In this document: piece after piece, positions 37,407-48,124 of the stretch
How the letters are laid out: each line of letters starts with the position of its first letter
Position numbering within the stretch: position 1 is the stretch's first letter
Source of the DNA: Austropuccinia psidii
Taxonomy: Eukaryota; Basidiomycota; Pucciniomycetes; Pucciniales; Sphaerophragmiaceae
NCBI GenBank assembly: GCA_023105745.1
Contig: JALGQZ010000008.1
Span: 22,071,866 to 22,135,865, forward strand
DNA length: 64,000 bases
Direction of reading: 5' to 3'
The notes under the pieces: model-generated
The model's input: the letters and a program-made list of their open reading frames with translations, nothing else
What the model was told of the DNA's origin: nothing
The model's database searches: none
Translations under genes and position numbers: made by a program

Positions 37407-37941
37407 TGATTTTAAACCAATTTTTGGGACATAAATCATATTCTAGACCTTATTTTACTGTTTTTTGACGTAAAATTGCCATATTTGTCTTAATATTGGC
37501 TTTTTTGGGGCTTATCCCTTATAAATAATCCTTATAATATTAATAAAGTTATTTTTTCTTAAGAATATTGTTTGAAACAATATACTATTGAGTGACTTGG
37601 AATAAATTTCTTTTGTCTAACTAGTGGCTTTTTCACATCACAGACTTGGAATTTATTCTTTGAGTTATTCTAGTATAAAGTGAATAATAATATAATTTTG
37701 ATTAATTAACTTGTTAATTGCATAATTATTATTTCTTTAAAGAAAATAATAAATCAAATAAAAAATCTTTAAAAATAAAAATCTTTACTAAAAACATTTT
37801 TTCTTTTTATCTTAGACATTTTTCTTTATTTTTGACGTAATTTGCCATAAATTACATAAAAACAACTTTATTCAATAAGTTGAGTTTATAAGTTATTTTT
37901 ATTATTTGATAAAATAACTTATATTTTTAATTCTTCTCTAG
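37407..37941 (+). other. Leader of element B
   Basis: AT-rich untranslated leader. CTTTGAGTTATTCTAGT at 37658-37674 is conserved with element C. It ends with an acceptor-like TTCTTCTCTAG (37931-37941) before ORF1 exon 1. Confidence 0.45.
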
Positions 37942-38027
37942 TGTCTTCCATCAGAGAAAGTTCTTCAGACTCTGAAGCCTCAGAGTCCAGTATTGAAATT
38001 CAAACCAGTCCAGCACCAAGGGGTTTA

Positions 38028-38888
38028 ATGGCCAAAGAACCCTTTAAAGGTCCTGCAGGTGAATTCAATTCAATTTTTACTCTATTTTTTATTAAAATTG
38101 ACGTAAAATGACTCCTACTAGAAGTGGAAGCAACTACTCCATCCAATCAAATGGATCTGGACCAGGACATTCCAGCCACAAATCCAAAAGGCAAGAATGT
38201 CCTCCCAGAGGAGATGCACAAATGGAGGATGCCAGAACTTCCACCAGTTCCCAAAGGTTAGCCAGCACCTTTGAACCTCTTCTTGAGAGTCCAGAAGCTG
38301 ACATAACTGCTATTGCTGTTAGACCTGAACCATTTCCAACAGGCAGCTGTGGAAATTTATCAATCCCAATGGAAAAACTGGTTCCTGGCGTCAAAACAAC
38401 AAGAGTGGGAACTCCTTCCAAGTCTTTGGATAGGCACCATGAACTCTTATCTTCAAGTGAAGAAGTTCATGGGGCCAGAAAAGACAGAAGATCTTCTACT
38501 GGGTTGGACACCAATGTCTGTCAAAGGACAAGTCCAACAGATAAAAGCTTGGTTGAAAAACCAAAGCATGTTGTCAGAAGATCAGAAGAAGAAATTGGCT
38601 CAAGGCAAGGACAACAGCCCAGTGGAAGCTCCTCAAGCATCCACCAGCAAAAATCCGCCTCAACCAGTGCCAAACAAGCCCAAGCAAGCCCCAAAAACCA
38701 ACCAAAAGGGCAAGCAGAAGGCAAAGGGAAAGGCAAAGCCCAAGTGGAACAAGCCTTACCCGCAGAATTACAGAATTCCAAAGAAAGAGAAAACAGCCAT
38801 GGACAATGTGTTCAATATGGCAAGAACTTTGATGGAATTCAAAAACAAGGAGGAGGAAAGATTGAACCAACCCTTTCCAAAGAAGTAG
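38028..38888 (+). CDS. ORF1 of element B: spliced accessory protein overprinted on Gag
   Basis: Exons: 37942-38058 (first in-frame ATG at 38028), 38122-38256 and 38323-38888. Introns: 38059-38121 (donor GTGAAT, acceptor CTACTAG) and 38257-38322 (donor GTTAGC, branch CTGAC near 38298, acceptor GCTGTTAG). The joined frame is open for 243 codons from 38028. Recognisable segments are TPSNQMDLD (exon 2), QEWELLPSLWIGTMNSYLQ and GWTP (exon 3), a Lys/Pro/Gln-rich basic stretch and the tail AMDNVFNMARTLMEFKNKEE. It overlaps Gag in the +1 frame for most of its length. No known domain. The start codon is uncertain, since an upstream exon could supply one. Confidence 0.58.
38059..38121 (+). other. ORF1 intron 1 of element B, containing the Gag start codon
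   Basis: A 63-bp intron with donor GTGAAT and acceptor CTACTAG. The Gag ATG (38108-38110) lies 12 bases before the acceptor and overlaps the TGAC branch-like site. The equivalent intron in A also holds its Gag-Pol ATG; in C the codon has become GTG. Confidence 0.55.
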
Positions 38889-40345
38889 ACCTTGTAAAGC
38901 TTGTAACTTACTTTGAATCTTGTAATAAAGAAATTATGGCAAAATTTAAAGCATTTGATCATGTCCAACAGAAGTTGGGTAATGAAATATTACAAGTAAA
39001 AGACCAACAAAAGACCATAATTGGCCTTGAAAATGTTAATAAGGCAAATATTTCGTCTTTGACGCAAATTCGTGAAAGACTTGAGTTTAAAGTTACCTTA
39101 CTCAATCAACCAGATGAACATTCAATTTCTTTTATAACTGGACAGTTGAAAGAATTGAAAATACAAGTACAAAACTTGGAAAATTCAACTGGTCACAATG
39201 CAGCTCTTTTTCAAGAACAATTGGAAAAAAGTGATAAAGCAAGACTTGAATTGAAAGAAGATATTCAATCAAGTATTAATAATATATCACTGAAAAATGA
39301 ATTGCCAAGGCAATCCACACCATTTCTTGACAGGAATGTTCTTAACTTGAATAATGATTTACATCACACAATTTCAAGTAATGATGTGGAAACTGCTTGC
39401 AATTTTAAAGACATTCCAAGATTAGAGGAATTGCCAACCTTCAGTGGTGAAGGAGAATATAATCATATGGATTTTATGAAAACAATTGATATGTTCAAAG
39501 AAGACTTTAAAATACCAGATGAATACATAAGTGCCAGATTACACTCATTATTTACCAAATCAGCAAAGAAATGGTATTATAAGATGAGACAAGACCATGG
39601 TAAACATTCTTGGCCTTGGTGGAAAGAACAAATTATTTCCAAATGGGCAAATGATTCCTGGAGATTTAGAATGGAAAATTCTTTTGAAGAAGCCATTTTT
39701 AATATTGAGAGGGACAGGCCCATGTCTTGGTTTCTTAAACAGAAGGACAGATTAACTGCCCTTCATCCTGATATGTCTGAAACAATGGTACATAAAAGGA
39801 TATTAAGAAAATGTGGTGGTGACCTTGAGCATGCTATAAGAAGCAGATGTATTGAGCCTTGCTCTACAGAGGAATATATCAATGCTATGGAGGATATCAC
39901 TACTAGAACAAAAATTGGAAGAAATTGGTATAAACCCCCAATAGACAACAAGACTAGTGGGAAACCAATTTCAAAACCAAATAAACCACATGACAGACCT
40001 CCTTTGAAATGTCATAAATGTGGAAGTACAGCTCATTTGGCAAACACTTGTCCCAAAAAGACAAGAGTCAATGAGATAAATATTGAAAAAGTGGAAGACA
40101 CAAAAGAAACTGATGTATCCTTACATGAAAGTGATTCTGAACCTTCAGAAGAAGAAGTATTAGAAGAACTTAGTATAGAAAATATTAATGTTTCTTTTGA
40201 AGTCACTGAGGTACATACTCACTTACCACAGTACAGTGATGAATGCATGGATCTCATACATGTGCAAGATGCCAAAATGCAAAAACCAAACCTGCCAGAG
40301 GTAAAGGTTATACAGCTGGGTCATCTTGTATCACTAATATTGTGA
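38108..40345 (+). CDS. Gag of element B
   Basis: The open frame has 745 codons. The first 260 residues are low-complexity Ser/Gln/Lys-rich and overlap ORF1. Residues about 260-400 look coiled-coil (KEIMAKFKAFDHVQQKLGNE, LEKSDKARLELKEDIQ). The capsid core follows from about 440 (LPTFSGEGEYNHMDFMKT, KWYYKMRQDHGKHSWPWWKE, RCIEPCSTEEYINAMEDI). The zinc knuckle CHKCGSTAHLANTC is at residues 635-648. An acidic linker follows. The frame leaves the Pol frame near 40281-40285, where one A is missing relative to element D, so the last 20 or so residues are out of the ancestral frame. Gag forms the retroelement particle and binds its RNA. Confidence 0.88.
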   Translation: MTPTRSGSNYSIQSNGSGPGHSSHKSKRQECPPRGDAQMEDARTSTSSQRLASTFEPLLESPEADITAIAVRPEPFPTGSCGNLSIPMEKLVPGVKTTRVGTPSKSLDRHHELLSSSEEVHGARKDRRSSTGLDTNVCQRTSPTDKSLVEKPKHVVRRSEEEIGSRQGQQPSGSSSSIHQQKSASTSAKQAQASPKNQPKGQAEGKGKGKAQVEQALPAELQNSKERENSHGQCVQYGKNFDGIQKQGGGKIEPTLSKEVDLVKLVTYFESCNKEIMAKFKAFDHVQQKLGNEILQVKDQQKTIIGLENVNKANISSLTQIRERLEFKVTLLNQPDEHSISFITGQLKELKIQVQNLENSTGHNAALFQEQLEKSDKARLELKEDIQSSINNISLKNELPRQSTPFLDRNVLNLNNDLHHTISSNDVETACNFKDIPRLEELPTFSGEGEYNHMDFMKTIDMFKEDFKIPDEYISARLHSLFTKSAKKWYYKMRQDHGKHSWPWWKEQIISKWANDSWRFRMENSFEEAIFNIERDRPMSWFLKQKDRLTALHPDMSETMVHKRILRKCGGDLEHAIRSRCIEPCSTEEYINAMEDITTRTKIGRNWYKPPIDNKTSGKPISKPNKPHDRPPLKCHKCGSTAHLANTCPKKTRVNEINIEKVEDTKETDVSLHESDSEPSEEEVLEELSIENINVSFEVTEVHTHLPQYSDECMDLIHVQDAKMQKPNLPEVKVIQLGHLVSLIL

Positions 40346-43300
40346 TAAATAACATAGAAGCCAAGATACATCTTGACTTAGGTGCTTTTTGCACTTGTGT
40401 TGGAAAAGATTATCTTGACAAGATTTATACCAATTGGCAAGACAAGTTGATGCCAATTGAAGGTATAAGATTCAGCAGTGCTAGAAAAAACATGCACCCT
40501 TTGGGTATATTTGAAGCAGCAATAATATTTCCTCATCCTGCAGGAAGTATAAGATTGAAAGCTGAATTTGTTGTTATGAATAATTGTACTTCACAACACT
40601 TTATACTTGGAAATGATTATCTCAATATCTATGGTATTGATATTAATAATCATAAAGACAGATATTTCACTATAGGGGAAAATAAAAGGCAAAAATTTGC
40701 TTTTTCTCCAGAAAGAAGAGAAATCACTGTCATTGAACAAGTGAAAAATGTTAACAAAGACAAATTTGTGTCAGATCAGTTAAGTGAAGCACAAATTAGT
40801 CCTGAATTAACACCAGAAATGAAGGAAGAACTTATTGAAATTTTATTTCAATATAGAGAAGCCTTTGCTTCTGATAATGAACCACTTGGGGCTATTAAAG
40901 GCCATGAGGTGGACATTATGCTTAATGTGGAAAGGCCTTATCCGCCACTATTAAGGAGACCAGCTTACCCAGCTAGCCCTAGGGCTAGAGAAGCATTAGA
41001 AAATCATATTAATGAACTAATTAAACTGGGAGTTCTTAGAAAAGTTGGGCACAATGAGGAAGTTAAAGTCACAACTCCAGTAATCATTACTTGGCATAAT
41101 GATAAGTCAAGGATGGTTGGTGATTTTAGAGCACTGAATACCTACACTATTCCAGACAGGTATCCAATCCCTAGAATTCATGAGACTTTGACTCAATTAT
41201 CCAAAGCAAGATTCATCACTTCTATGGATGCTCTAAAAGGCTTTCACCAGAATGTTTTGACACCTCATGCTAGGAAATTATTGAGAATAATTGCTCATTG
41301 TGGTATTTATGAATATTTGAGGATGCCTTTTGGAATTAAAAATGCACCCTCTCATTACCAAAGAATGATGAACACTATCTTCCCACATGAATTATCAGAG
41401 GGATGGTTAATCATTTATATTGATGACATTATAATTTGTTCAGAAACCTGGCAATTACATTTATAGAGACTTTCATTAGTACTTAAGAAAATCTTACAAG
41501 TGAACATGAAAATTTCTCTTAAAAAGTGTAATTTTGGATTTCATGAGTTAAAAGCTCTAGGACATGTAGTCTCAGGACTGAGCCTTGGTGTTGATAAAAA
41601 CAAAGTGGCTGCAGTTCTACTGAAACAAATGCCCCAGAACAAAAAAGAAATGATGTCTTTCTTAGGGTTTGCCAGTTATTACAGGCAACACCTTAAAGAT
41701 TTTGCAATCCATGCCAGATCATTATACAGAATTTGTGATCAACAAACTGTTTTTGAAATGACACAGGAGAGAATTCAAGCATATGATAAAATCAAGTATT
41801 CCTTGACCAATGCACCATTATTATTAATGCCAGATTGGAAACTTCCTTTCAAGCTGTATATTGATGCATGTGGTGATGGTTTAGGAGCTGCTCTTCATCA
41901 AGTTCAAATTGTCAATGACAAGCCTTATGAGGGTCCGATTTGTTTTATTTCAAGATAAATTAAACCTACTGAGGCCAGATATGGAGCTAGCCAAATGGAG
42001 TGCCTTTGCCTTGTTTGGGCTCTTGAAAAACTTCATTACTATCTTGATGGTAGTGTGTTTGAAGTAATTACTGATTGTAATGCAGTTAAATCACTTCTTA
42101 ACATGAAAACTCCAAACAGACACATGTTAAGATGGTAGATTGCTATACAGGAGTACAGAGGAAATATGACCATAGTACATAAAGCTGGAAATATTCACAA
42201 GAATGCTGATGGCTTGAGTAGATGGGCATTACCCAATACACCTGACAATCCTGCCTATGTTCCTACAAGTGCAGAACCTCAAATTCCAATTGAAGGAATT
42301 AATATCACAGATGTTGTAACAGAATTCTTTGATGAAGTTAGAGAAAGCTATAAGCAAGATAAAAATTGCCATATACTTACTTCTCTACTTGACAAAGATT
42401 GCAAAGATGCAGCATTGGCTAATTCTCTGGATGATATTTGGAAAACATCTTATGACAACGGAAGATTCCATTTATTTGATGGTATATTATACCATAGATC
42501 TAAACACACATGTGTCATGGTCCTATGTAGTAGGATGTTGATTAACACAATACTACTAGAATGCCATGATAACATTTATTCTGGACATCTGTCTGAAGAC
42601 AGAACAATGGAAAGAATTAAGACATGTGCCTGGTGGCCATCTTGGAGAAAAGATGTCATTGAGTACTGTCACAGTTGTGATAGATGCCAGAAATCCAATA
42701 AAGCTACTGGTAAAAGATTTGGTTTAATGATCCATATTCAAGAACCAAGTACCCCATGGGAAGTGGTTCACATGGATTGGGTAACTGCCTTACCACCTGG
42801 AGGTGATAAAAGTTACAATGCATGTCTTGTTATTGTAGACAGATATAGCAAAACACCAATCTTTTTACCATGTCACAAAGATGACACAGCTATGGACACA
42901 GCTCTTTTAATCTGGAATAGAGTAATATCCCATACTGGTCTCTTTAAAAACATCATTAGTGATAGAGACCCAAAATTTACATCAGCCTTATGGACTAATT
43001 TACATAAGCTTTTGGGTACAAAATTATCATTCTCAACAGCATACCATCCACAAACAGATGGGTTAGCAGAAAGAATGATTCAAACCCTTGAGGACATGAT
43101 CAGAAGATTTTGTGCTTATGGCCTGGAGTTTAAAGATTCTGACGGCTTTACCCATGATTGGTGTACTCTTATACCAGCATTGGAATTAGCCTATAAGACC
43201 TCCATCCATGCTTCCACAGGCAAGACTCCTGCAATGTTGGAAAAAGGATGGAACCCCAAACTTCCAGTTGATACTTTGAAGAAAGATCTAGTTGATATTC

Positions 43301-43872
43301 ATCCAACTGCTTCAAGCTTTAAATTGTTGCTTGATAAAGTGAGGCACCATGCAAATCAAAGCATGAATGATGCCTTTGAATATGCTAAACAGAAATGGGA
43401 TAAAAGTCATAAAACCCCAGAATTCAAAGTAGGGGACTTAATACTAGTTTCAACCTTGAACTTTAATAATATTAAAGGTCCAAAGAAATTGAAAGATTCC
43501 TTTGCAGGACCATTTATTATCAAAGCCCTTCATGGGACAAATGCAGTACAAGTGGAACTGTCAGGAGAGTTAGGAAATAAACATCCAAATTTTCCTGTCA
43601 GTCTTGTAAAGCATTACACTTCAAGTGATAAGGAATTATTTCCTTTAAGAAATGAAACACCCTTAGAGGTACCCCCACTTGAACCAAGTGAGGAAAAGAA
43701 AGTACTGAAAGTCTTAAAAGAAAGAAGACTTAGGGGAAAAAATGAAAGAGAATACTTAGTCAGGTACAGAAATCCACAACATGAAGATGAGTGTATTGAA
43801 GAAAGTAAAATACCTGATTCCCAAAGGTTTCTCAGAAGATTCAGACATGAGAGAAGACCAATTCCTCAGTAA
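40243..43872 (+). pseudogene. Pol of element B: protease, RT, RNase H, integrase, chromodomain (three stops)
   Basis: Open but for TAG 41464-41466 (element D has GAG there), TAA 41956-41958 (CAA in D) and TAG 42136-42138 (CAG in D). Protease triad reads DLG (40375-40383) instead of DSG. RT has YIDD at 41416-41427 with [12 protein letters not shown] and [13 protein letters not shown]. RNase H has [14 protein letters not shown]. The integrase HHCC finger ([10 protein letters not shown] ... CHSCDRC) is intact, as are DDE segments [20 protein letters not shown] and GLAERMIQ. The C-terminal chromodomain-like segment [19 protein letters not shown] has Cys where D has Trp. It begins in the -1 frame relative to Gag through a 1-bp loss, not an evident slippery site. 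Confidence 0.92.
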
Positions 43873-43934
43873 AAAGTTTGAATTGTGTGCTTTACATACT
43901 TGAAAAGTATAAGTGAAGAGGTTGGACAGTGGAT

Positions 43935-44010
43935 TATACCCCCCCCCAATAACTTGGGGGTATACTACAAAGAAAAATTGTGGTACAATTTTTTTCTTTG
44001 GTGGTAGGGA
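43935..44010 (+). promoter_or_regulatory. Two hairpins and polypurine tract before the 3' LTR of B
   Basis: Hairpin 1 pairs TATACCCCC (from 43935) with GGGGGTATA (43957-43965). Hairpin 2 pairs ACAAAGAAAAATTGT (43967-43981) with ACAATTTTTTTCTTTGGT (43985 onward). GTGGTAGGGA (44001-44010) is the polypurine tract. The same arrangement is present in D. Confidence 0.7.
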
Positions 44011-44011
44011 A

Positions 44012-46164
44012 TGTGAGCCTGTGAGGTATGTATAACATACCCATAAGGCCACAAATGATTTTACAGACAGTTAATTTTGTCTTAAACAGACTTTTTAGTT
44101 GAATTTAAAATAAAAAATAACAAAAAATAAGTATAACTTTTTTTTGGATGAACAAAGTTATAATTATTATGTCATTTTTGGATTCTACACCAAAAATAAC
44201 CTAGGGTACACCCATAGGGTGTTATACCCAAAAACACTTATTTCTTGTGTTATTGGAAGATTTAAGAATCTCACAGTACTAATGTAGCTTTTTTAACATT
44301 TTTTTAAAAAATTTAAATTTAAGCTTAATTAAGCTTAAATTTAAAGTTACATAAGGTTTATGCAACTTTACCAAAATTTTAGTTAAAATTGAGGTGTTGT
44401 GTATATTTACTGAATTGGCTAAGGATTTGCCATACAGAATGTAAATCCTGCGTGAGCTCAATTTAAAAGGGTTTAAAGCCATGGTATGGCTTTAAATAAA
44501 TAAAAGGGCAAAATCCACGCAAAAAGGTGGGACAAAGGAAAAAGACCAAATAGAGCTGGGGTACCCAACTTTTTGGATCTGCAAGGACTCAATTAAGGTT
44601 TTCCACCTTTATTGGAGGATTTTCAACCTTATTTAAACTTTAAGATTAGACTTTGATCTAACCTTAAGGTTTAAACTGGTTTTATCCCAATTTGGACAGG
44701 AATTTCAAGCTGCCAAAGGGTAAATCCCAATATGCAGGCTTGAAATCAAGGTTTTAAGAACTGTCAGAGCTTAATTAAGCTTAAAAACCTTAAATAAGCT
44801 TAAAACTTTAAAGTTTCATGCATTAAAACCTTATCAAAACTTAAGGTTTGGTGTGTATTGCTATTTTACGTGGAAAAATAGCAATAACTTCAAAAATTCA
44901 TTAAAAATCCAATTCTTAATGGATTTGCTTGAAAATTTCACACAACTTGAAATTTAATATTATCAATATATGAATTAAATTTTAAGTATCTTTTATAAAT
45001 AAATTTCCTGGGTAATTAGCCTGGAAATTTACTCTTTTAATTAAGCTTAAAGAAAATTATGATTTCTTTAAAAATTAATTAAAAATTGAGTTTGAAAGAT
45101 TTCTGCTTGAAACTCTAATTTTAAGTTGTTCATGTGATGAACTTTAATATAAATAAACTTATTTTATATTAAAACTTAAAATAATTAAACTAAATGAGGA
45201 TTAAAGTTACTTGGAGTTAAGAATAACACTGGTAACTTTAAATTGGAAGTAAAAATAAGTTGCCTTAAGTTAAGAACTCTATTTTTAAGCATGGTTTTTC
45301 AGTTTTGACCTGAGCACGCCCTCTACATTCATTATGAATCATGAGAGCTGCCCTGAAGACATAAAAAGAGTCTTTTCATCACTGTTTTTGTCCATCATTC
45401 ATTATCAATCCAATCATATTAGAAATTTAAACAGGTAAAGTTTTATTAAATATAAAATCTTATTATTAAAAGTAATTCTTAATTTATTTTTATTCTTTAT
45501 TTATTAAAATTAAAGAATTGAAGTCATAGAATTTAGATTATTGTTGTAATCACCAATAATATATTTTATTATATAGAATTATCATTTTAAATATCTTTTA
45601 AAATCCACAAATTCCTCTCTAAAACTCTTAAATCATAATTTATATTATTAAAAGTTGTTTTATCTTTAAATTTATTGATTTTTGACGTGTTTTTAACTTA
45701 TAATTATTATTTAATATTATAACTGTTGTATTTTGACTTATTGTATTAAATAATTCTTATAAGTAAGTTTTCTCTAGAATTCTATATTTTTTTTATCTAG
45801 TATTAGTTTTTTTTTATATAGAATTTTTATTCTAAAAGAATTATTTCTGCACAGTGTGTGTTTAATTCTTTTTATAAATAATATTTATATTATTTATAAG
45901 TGGTTAATATTCATATTTTCCACGTGTAATTGTCTCATTAAGAGCTTTACACTTCTTATTGTTATAACTGTCAGTGACTATAACAATAATAGAATAATTA
46001 TTATAATAATAATTAAATTTATTTTTTATATATAATTATTTTTTAATAATTATATTTAAATTTGTGGTTATAATATTTTATTATATTATATTTTTCTACT
46101 GAGGACAGTCATAGTACTCTTGATATTGCTACTATTATCAAGAGTTTCATAGACAAACCTTACA
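44012..46164 (+). repeat. 3' LTR of element B
   Basis: 2,153 bp, TGTGAGCC ... CAAACCTTACA, nearly identical to the 5' copy. Followed by target duplication ATTTT. Its promoter would read rightward towards GPI1. Confidence 0.96.
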
Positions 46165-48124
46165 ATTTTGTTACAACAGATGAAATCAAATCTTAAGCTT
46201 TTTTTTGAAGGAAATTTCATGGCTAGAGATTTTAGAATGAAATTTTCGGTGTCTGGAGATCTTTCCTAATCTAATTATAGTCATAATAAATGGTATATTA
46301 TTTTAGAAAAAAATGATCTTATCTGAAAACATATTCCCAAAATTATTATTAAAGAATTTGATTTTTTTTCACCAAAAATAAGAAAAGAATAAAATATAGA
46401 CTAAACTGATATTTATTTATTTATTTATTTATTTGAATTTATTTCTGGGAAACCATTAAGTTTATTAATAAAAAGAGAAATAACTCTCTAATTTTAAATA
46501 AACCTTTTAAATATTTGATATCTTTTTCTGCTAAAACAAGGCATATATACAAACAGGTATATGTATATATGTTCATTTCTTTTTGGTGTTGAAATGAAAT
46601 TCTATCTTTAGAATGATAAAAATCTCTTTGATTACAAAAAAAAGTGACTGTAATAATTTAATTATTATAACATATATAAATCCAAATAAACAGTTGAATT
46701 AGTCCCTTCAAACCAATCAGGAGGAAATTGATATAATTAAATGATAGCTAAACCTAAAACATTCACCAATAAAAAAATTAGGGGGGATAAAATTGGGTAT
46801 ATATGGATGTTATAATTTTGAATTAAATTTCAATTTTCTTGTTCCTGAGCATTTTCAACCTAAATTTGTGAAATGAAAGCTTGCATAAAGTGCTTTTCTT
46901 AGGTGTTTCAACTAATTTAAAAAGAGGTTTCAAGAAATAAAAATAAAAATAAAGATAACCAAAAAAATAAAACATTTTAGAAATAAAAATCACCAAAAAA
47001 ACCAAAAGGGAAATCAACAAAAAAAGTGGGCTTAAACAGATGAAAGGGGCACAATTCTGGAAATTTATTCCCCTCAGAATTTAGTAGAATTGGAAAAAGA
47101 ATTTCTCAAAATCAAATAATAATTCCTTTGATATAAGACAAACCATATTTTTGTTTGGAGGCATTTTTATCATTTTTAAATTATTACTTGATAGAAAACC
47201 TCAACTATTAAGAGGAAGCTTGAAGATACTTCAGAGTCTCCTTGACACAAAAAAGCCATTTGATTCATCCACAATATTTTTTTATTTGTTTCATAAAGAG
47301 GCTACAACACTTTAATGTAATCCAAAAAAATATCGAAATTTCTTTGAAGACAATATTTACACAAAAAGAAATACTTGATGTGATACTTTATGGTTTTACC
47401 ATAACAAAAATGGACCTCAGTCTTGCGGTTACATTGATGGATCAGTATATCTTTGAACTAAAAGTTATTTTCGTAGCTTCAATGAGAATTATATCATACT
47501 TTAAGAAAAGTCAATGCTATTTGATAGTGTTGCTTTTTCAGTTTCTCAAACTAATTGTCAGGCATAAACTTAGTGAGTTTATCTTATGTTTATGCTTGTC
47601 AAACCAGCAGTCAACTGAGCATTTTTATCTTGTGTTCGAGAAAGAATGAGCTTGAGGCAATTAAAAGAGTCTTGAGCGAAAGACAGATTGAATTTTTACA
47701 GCAATGGCAAAAAAGATGTATTGGCATAACTTTGTTGCAAGTTTCATATCTTTGTTGTGAGGTGCAAGTGGAAGGTGTGAATGGATAGATTTCGAGTACT
47801 TGAGGTTCCTCAATTTTGCCTGGCACGAGAAATTTGGCCCAATGCCATTGCCATGAAAGAATCGAGCCAAAGTTTTTGGATCACTGTCTTCTTGTCTTGT
47901 CTTCTTGGTCTTTGCTTGGTGGTCTTGTGCTCCCTTCGTTTTCTTGAGCCCTTGATTAAATACGTGAGTGCAAATAGACGCCACTCAGACCAAAGCTCGG
48001 TGTTCGTTAATTCTTTTGTTATTCCATTTCCGACTGAACAGGGATCGAAAAAGCCGTATAAATTATCTGCCAAGGAACATCTTCGGCGTAGGGGTTCCTT
48101 TTAACGCTAGCGATATTCATCACG
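46165..48124. other. Spacer upstream of GPI1
   Basis: 46165-47240 is AT-rich with an (ATTT)6 microsatellite at 46411-46434 and no gene. From about 47240 the base composition rises towards that of the gene island. A 107-codon open frame on the plus strand at 47781-48104, with a hydrophobic stretch (FWITVFLSCLLGLCLVVLC), and overlapping minus-strand frames lie here. None is recognised, and none has a clear exon structure. The region should contain the GPI1 promoter, but I cannot point to a specific box. Confidence 0.45.

Larger units (their letters stand above)
35212..46164 (+). mobile_element. Ty3/Gypsy LTR retrotransposon, element B, complete and young
   Basis: LTRs 35212-37390 and 44012-46164 are flanked by ATTTT on both sides (35207-35211 and 46165-46169). 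Reading the two LTRs side by side I count about 17 substitutions, two 1-bp indels and one 24-bp indel in an AT repeat, so identity is near 99%. Internal order is primer-binding site, ORF1, Gag, protease, RT, RNase H, integrase, chromodomain, hairpins and polypurine tract. Despite its youth, Pol has one shift and three stops, so it must have moved using proteins from another copy, or was disabled soon after insertion. Confidence 0.97.

Noticed and set aside
38134..38968. Minus-strand open frames opposite ORF1/Gag of element B
   Set aside because: They are by-products of two overlapping plus-strand coding frames; no counterparts are kept in A or C.
40270..40345. Programmed -1 frameshift in element B
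   Set aside because: Element D is in one frame at the same junction and differs by one A in a short A-run, so a simple deletion explains B; the coincidence with C is listed as a finding.
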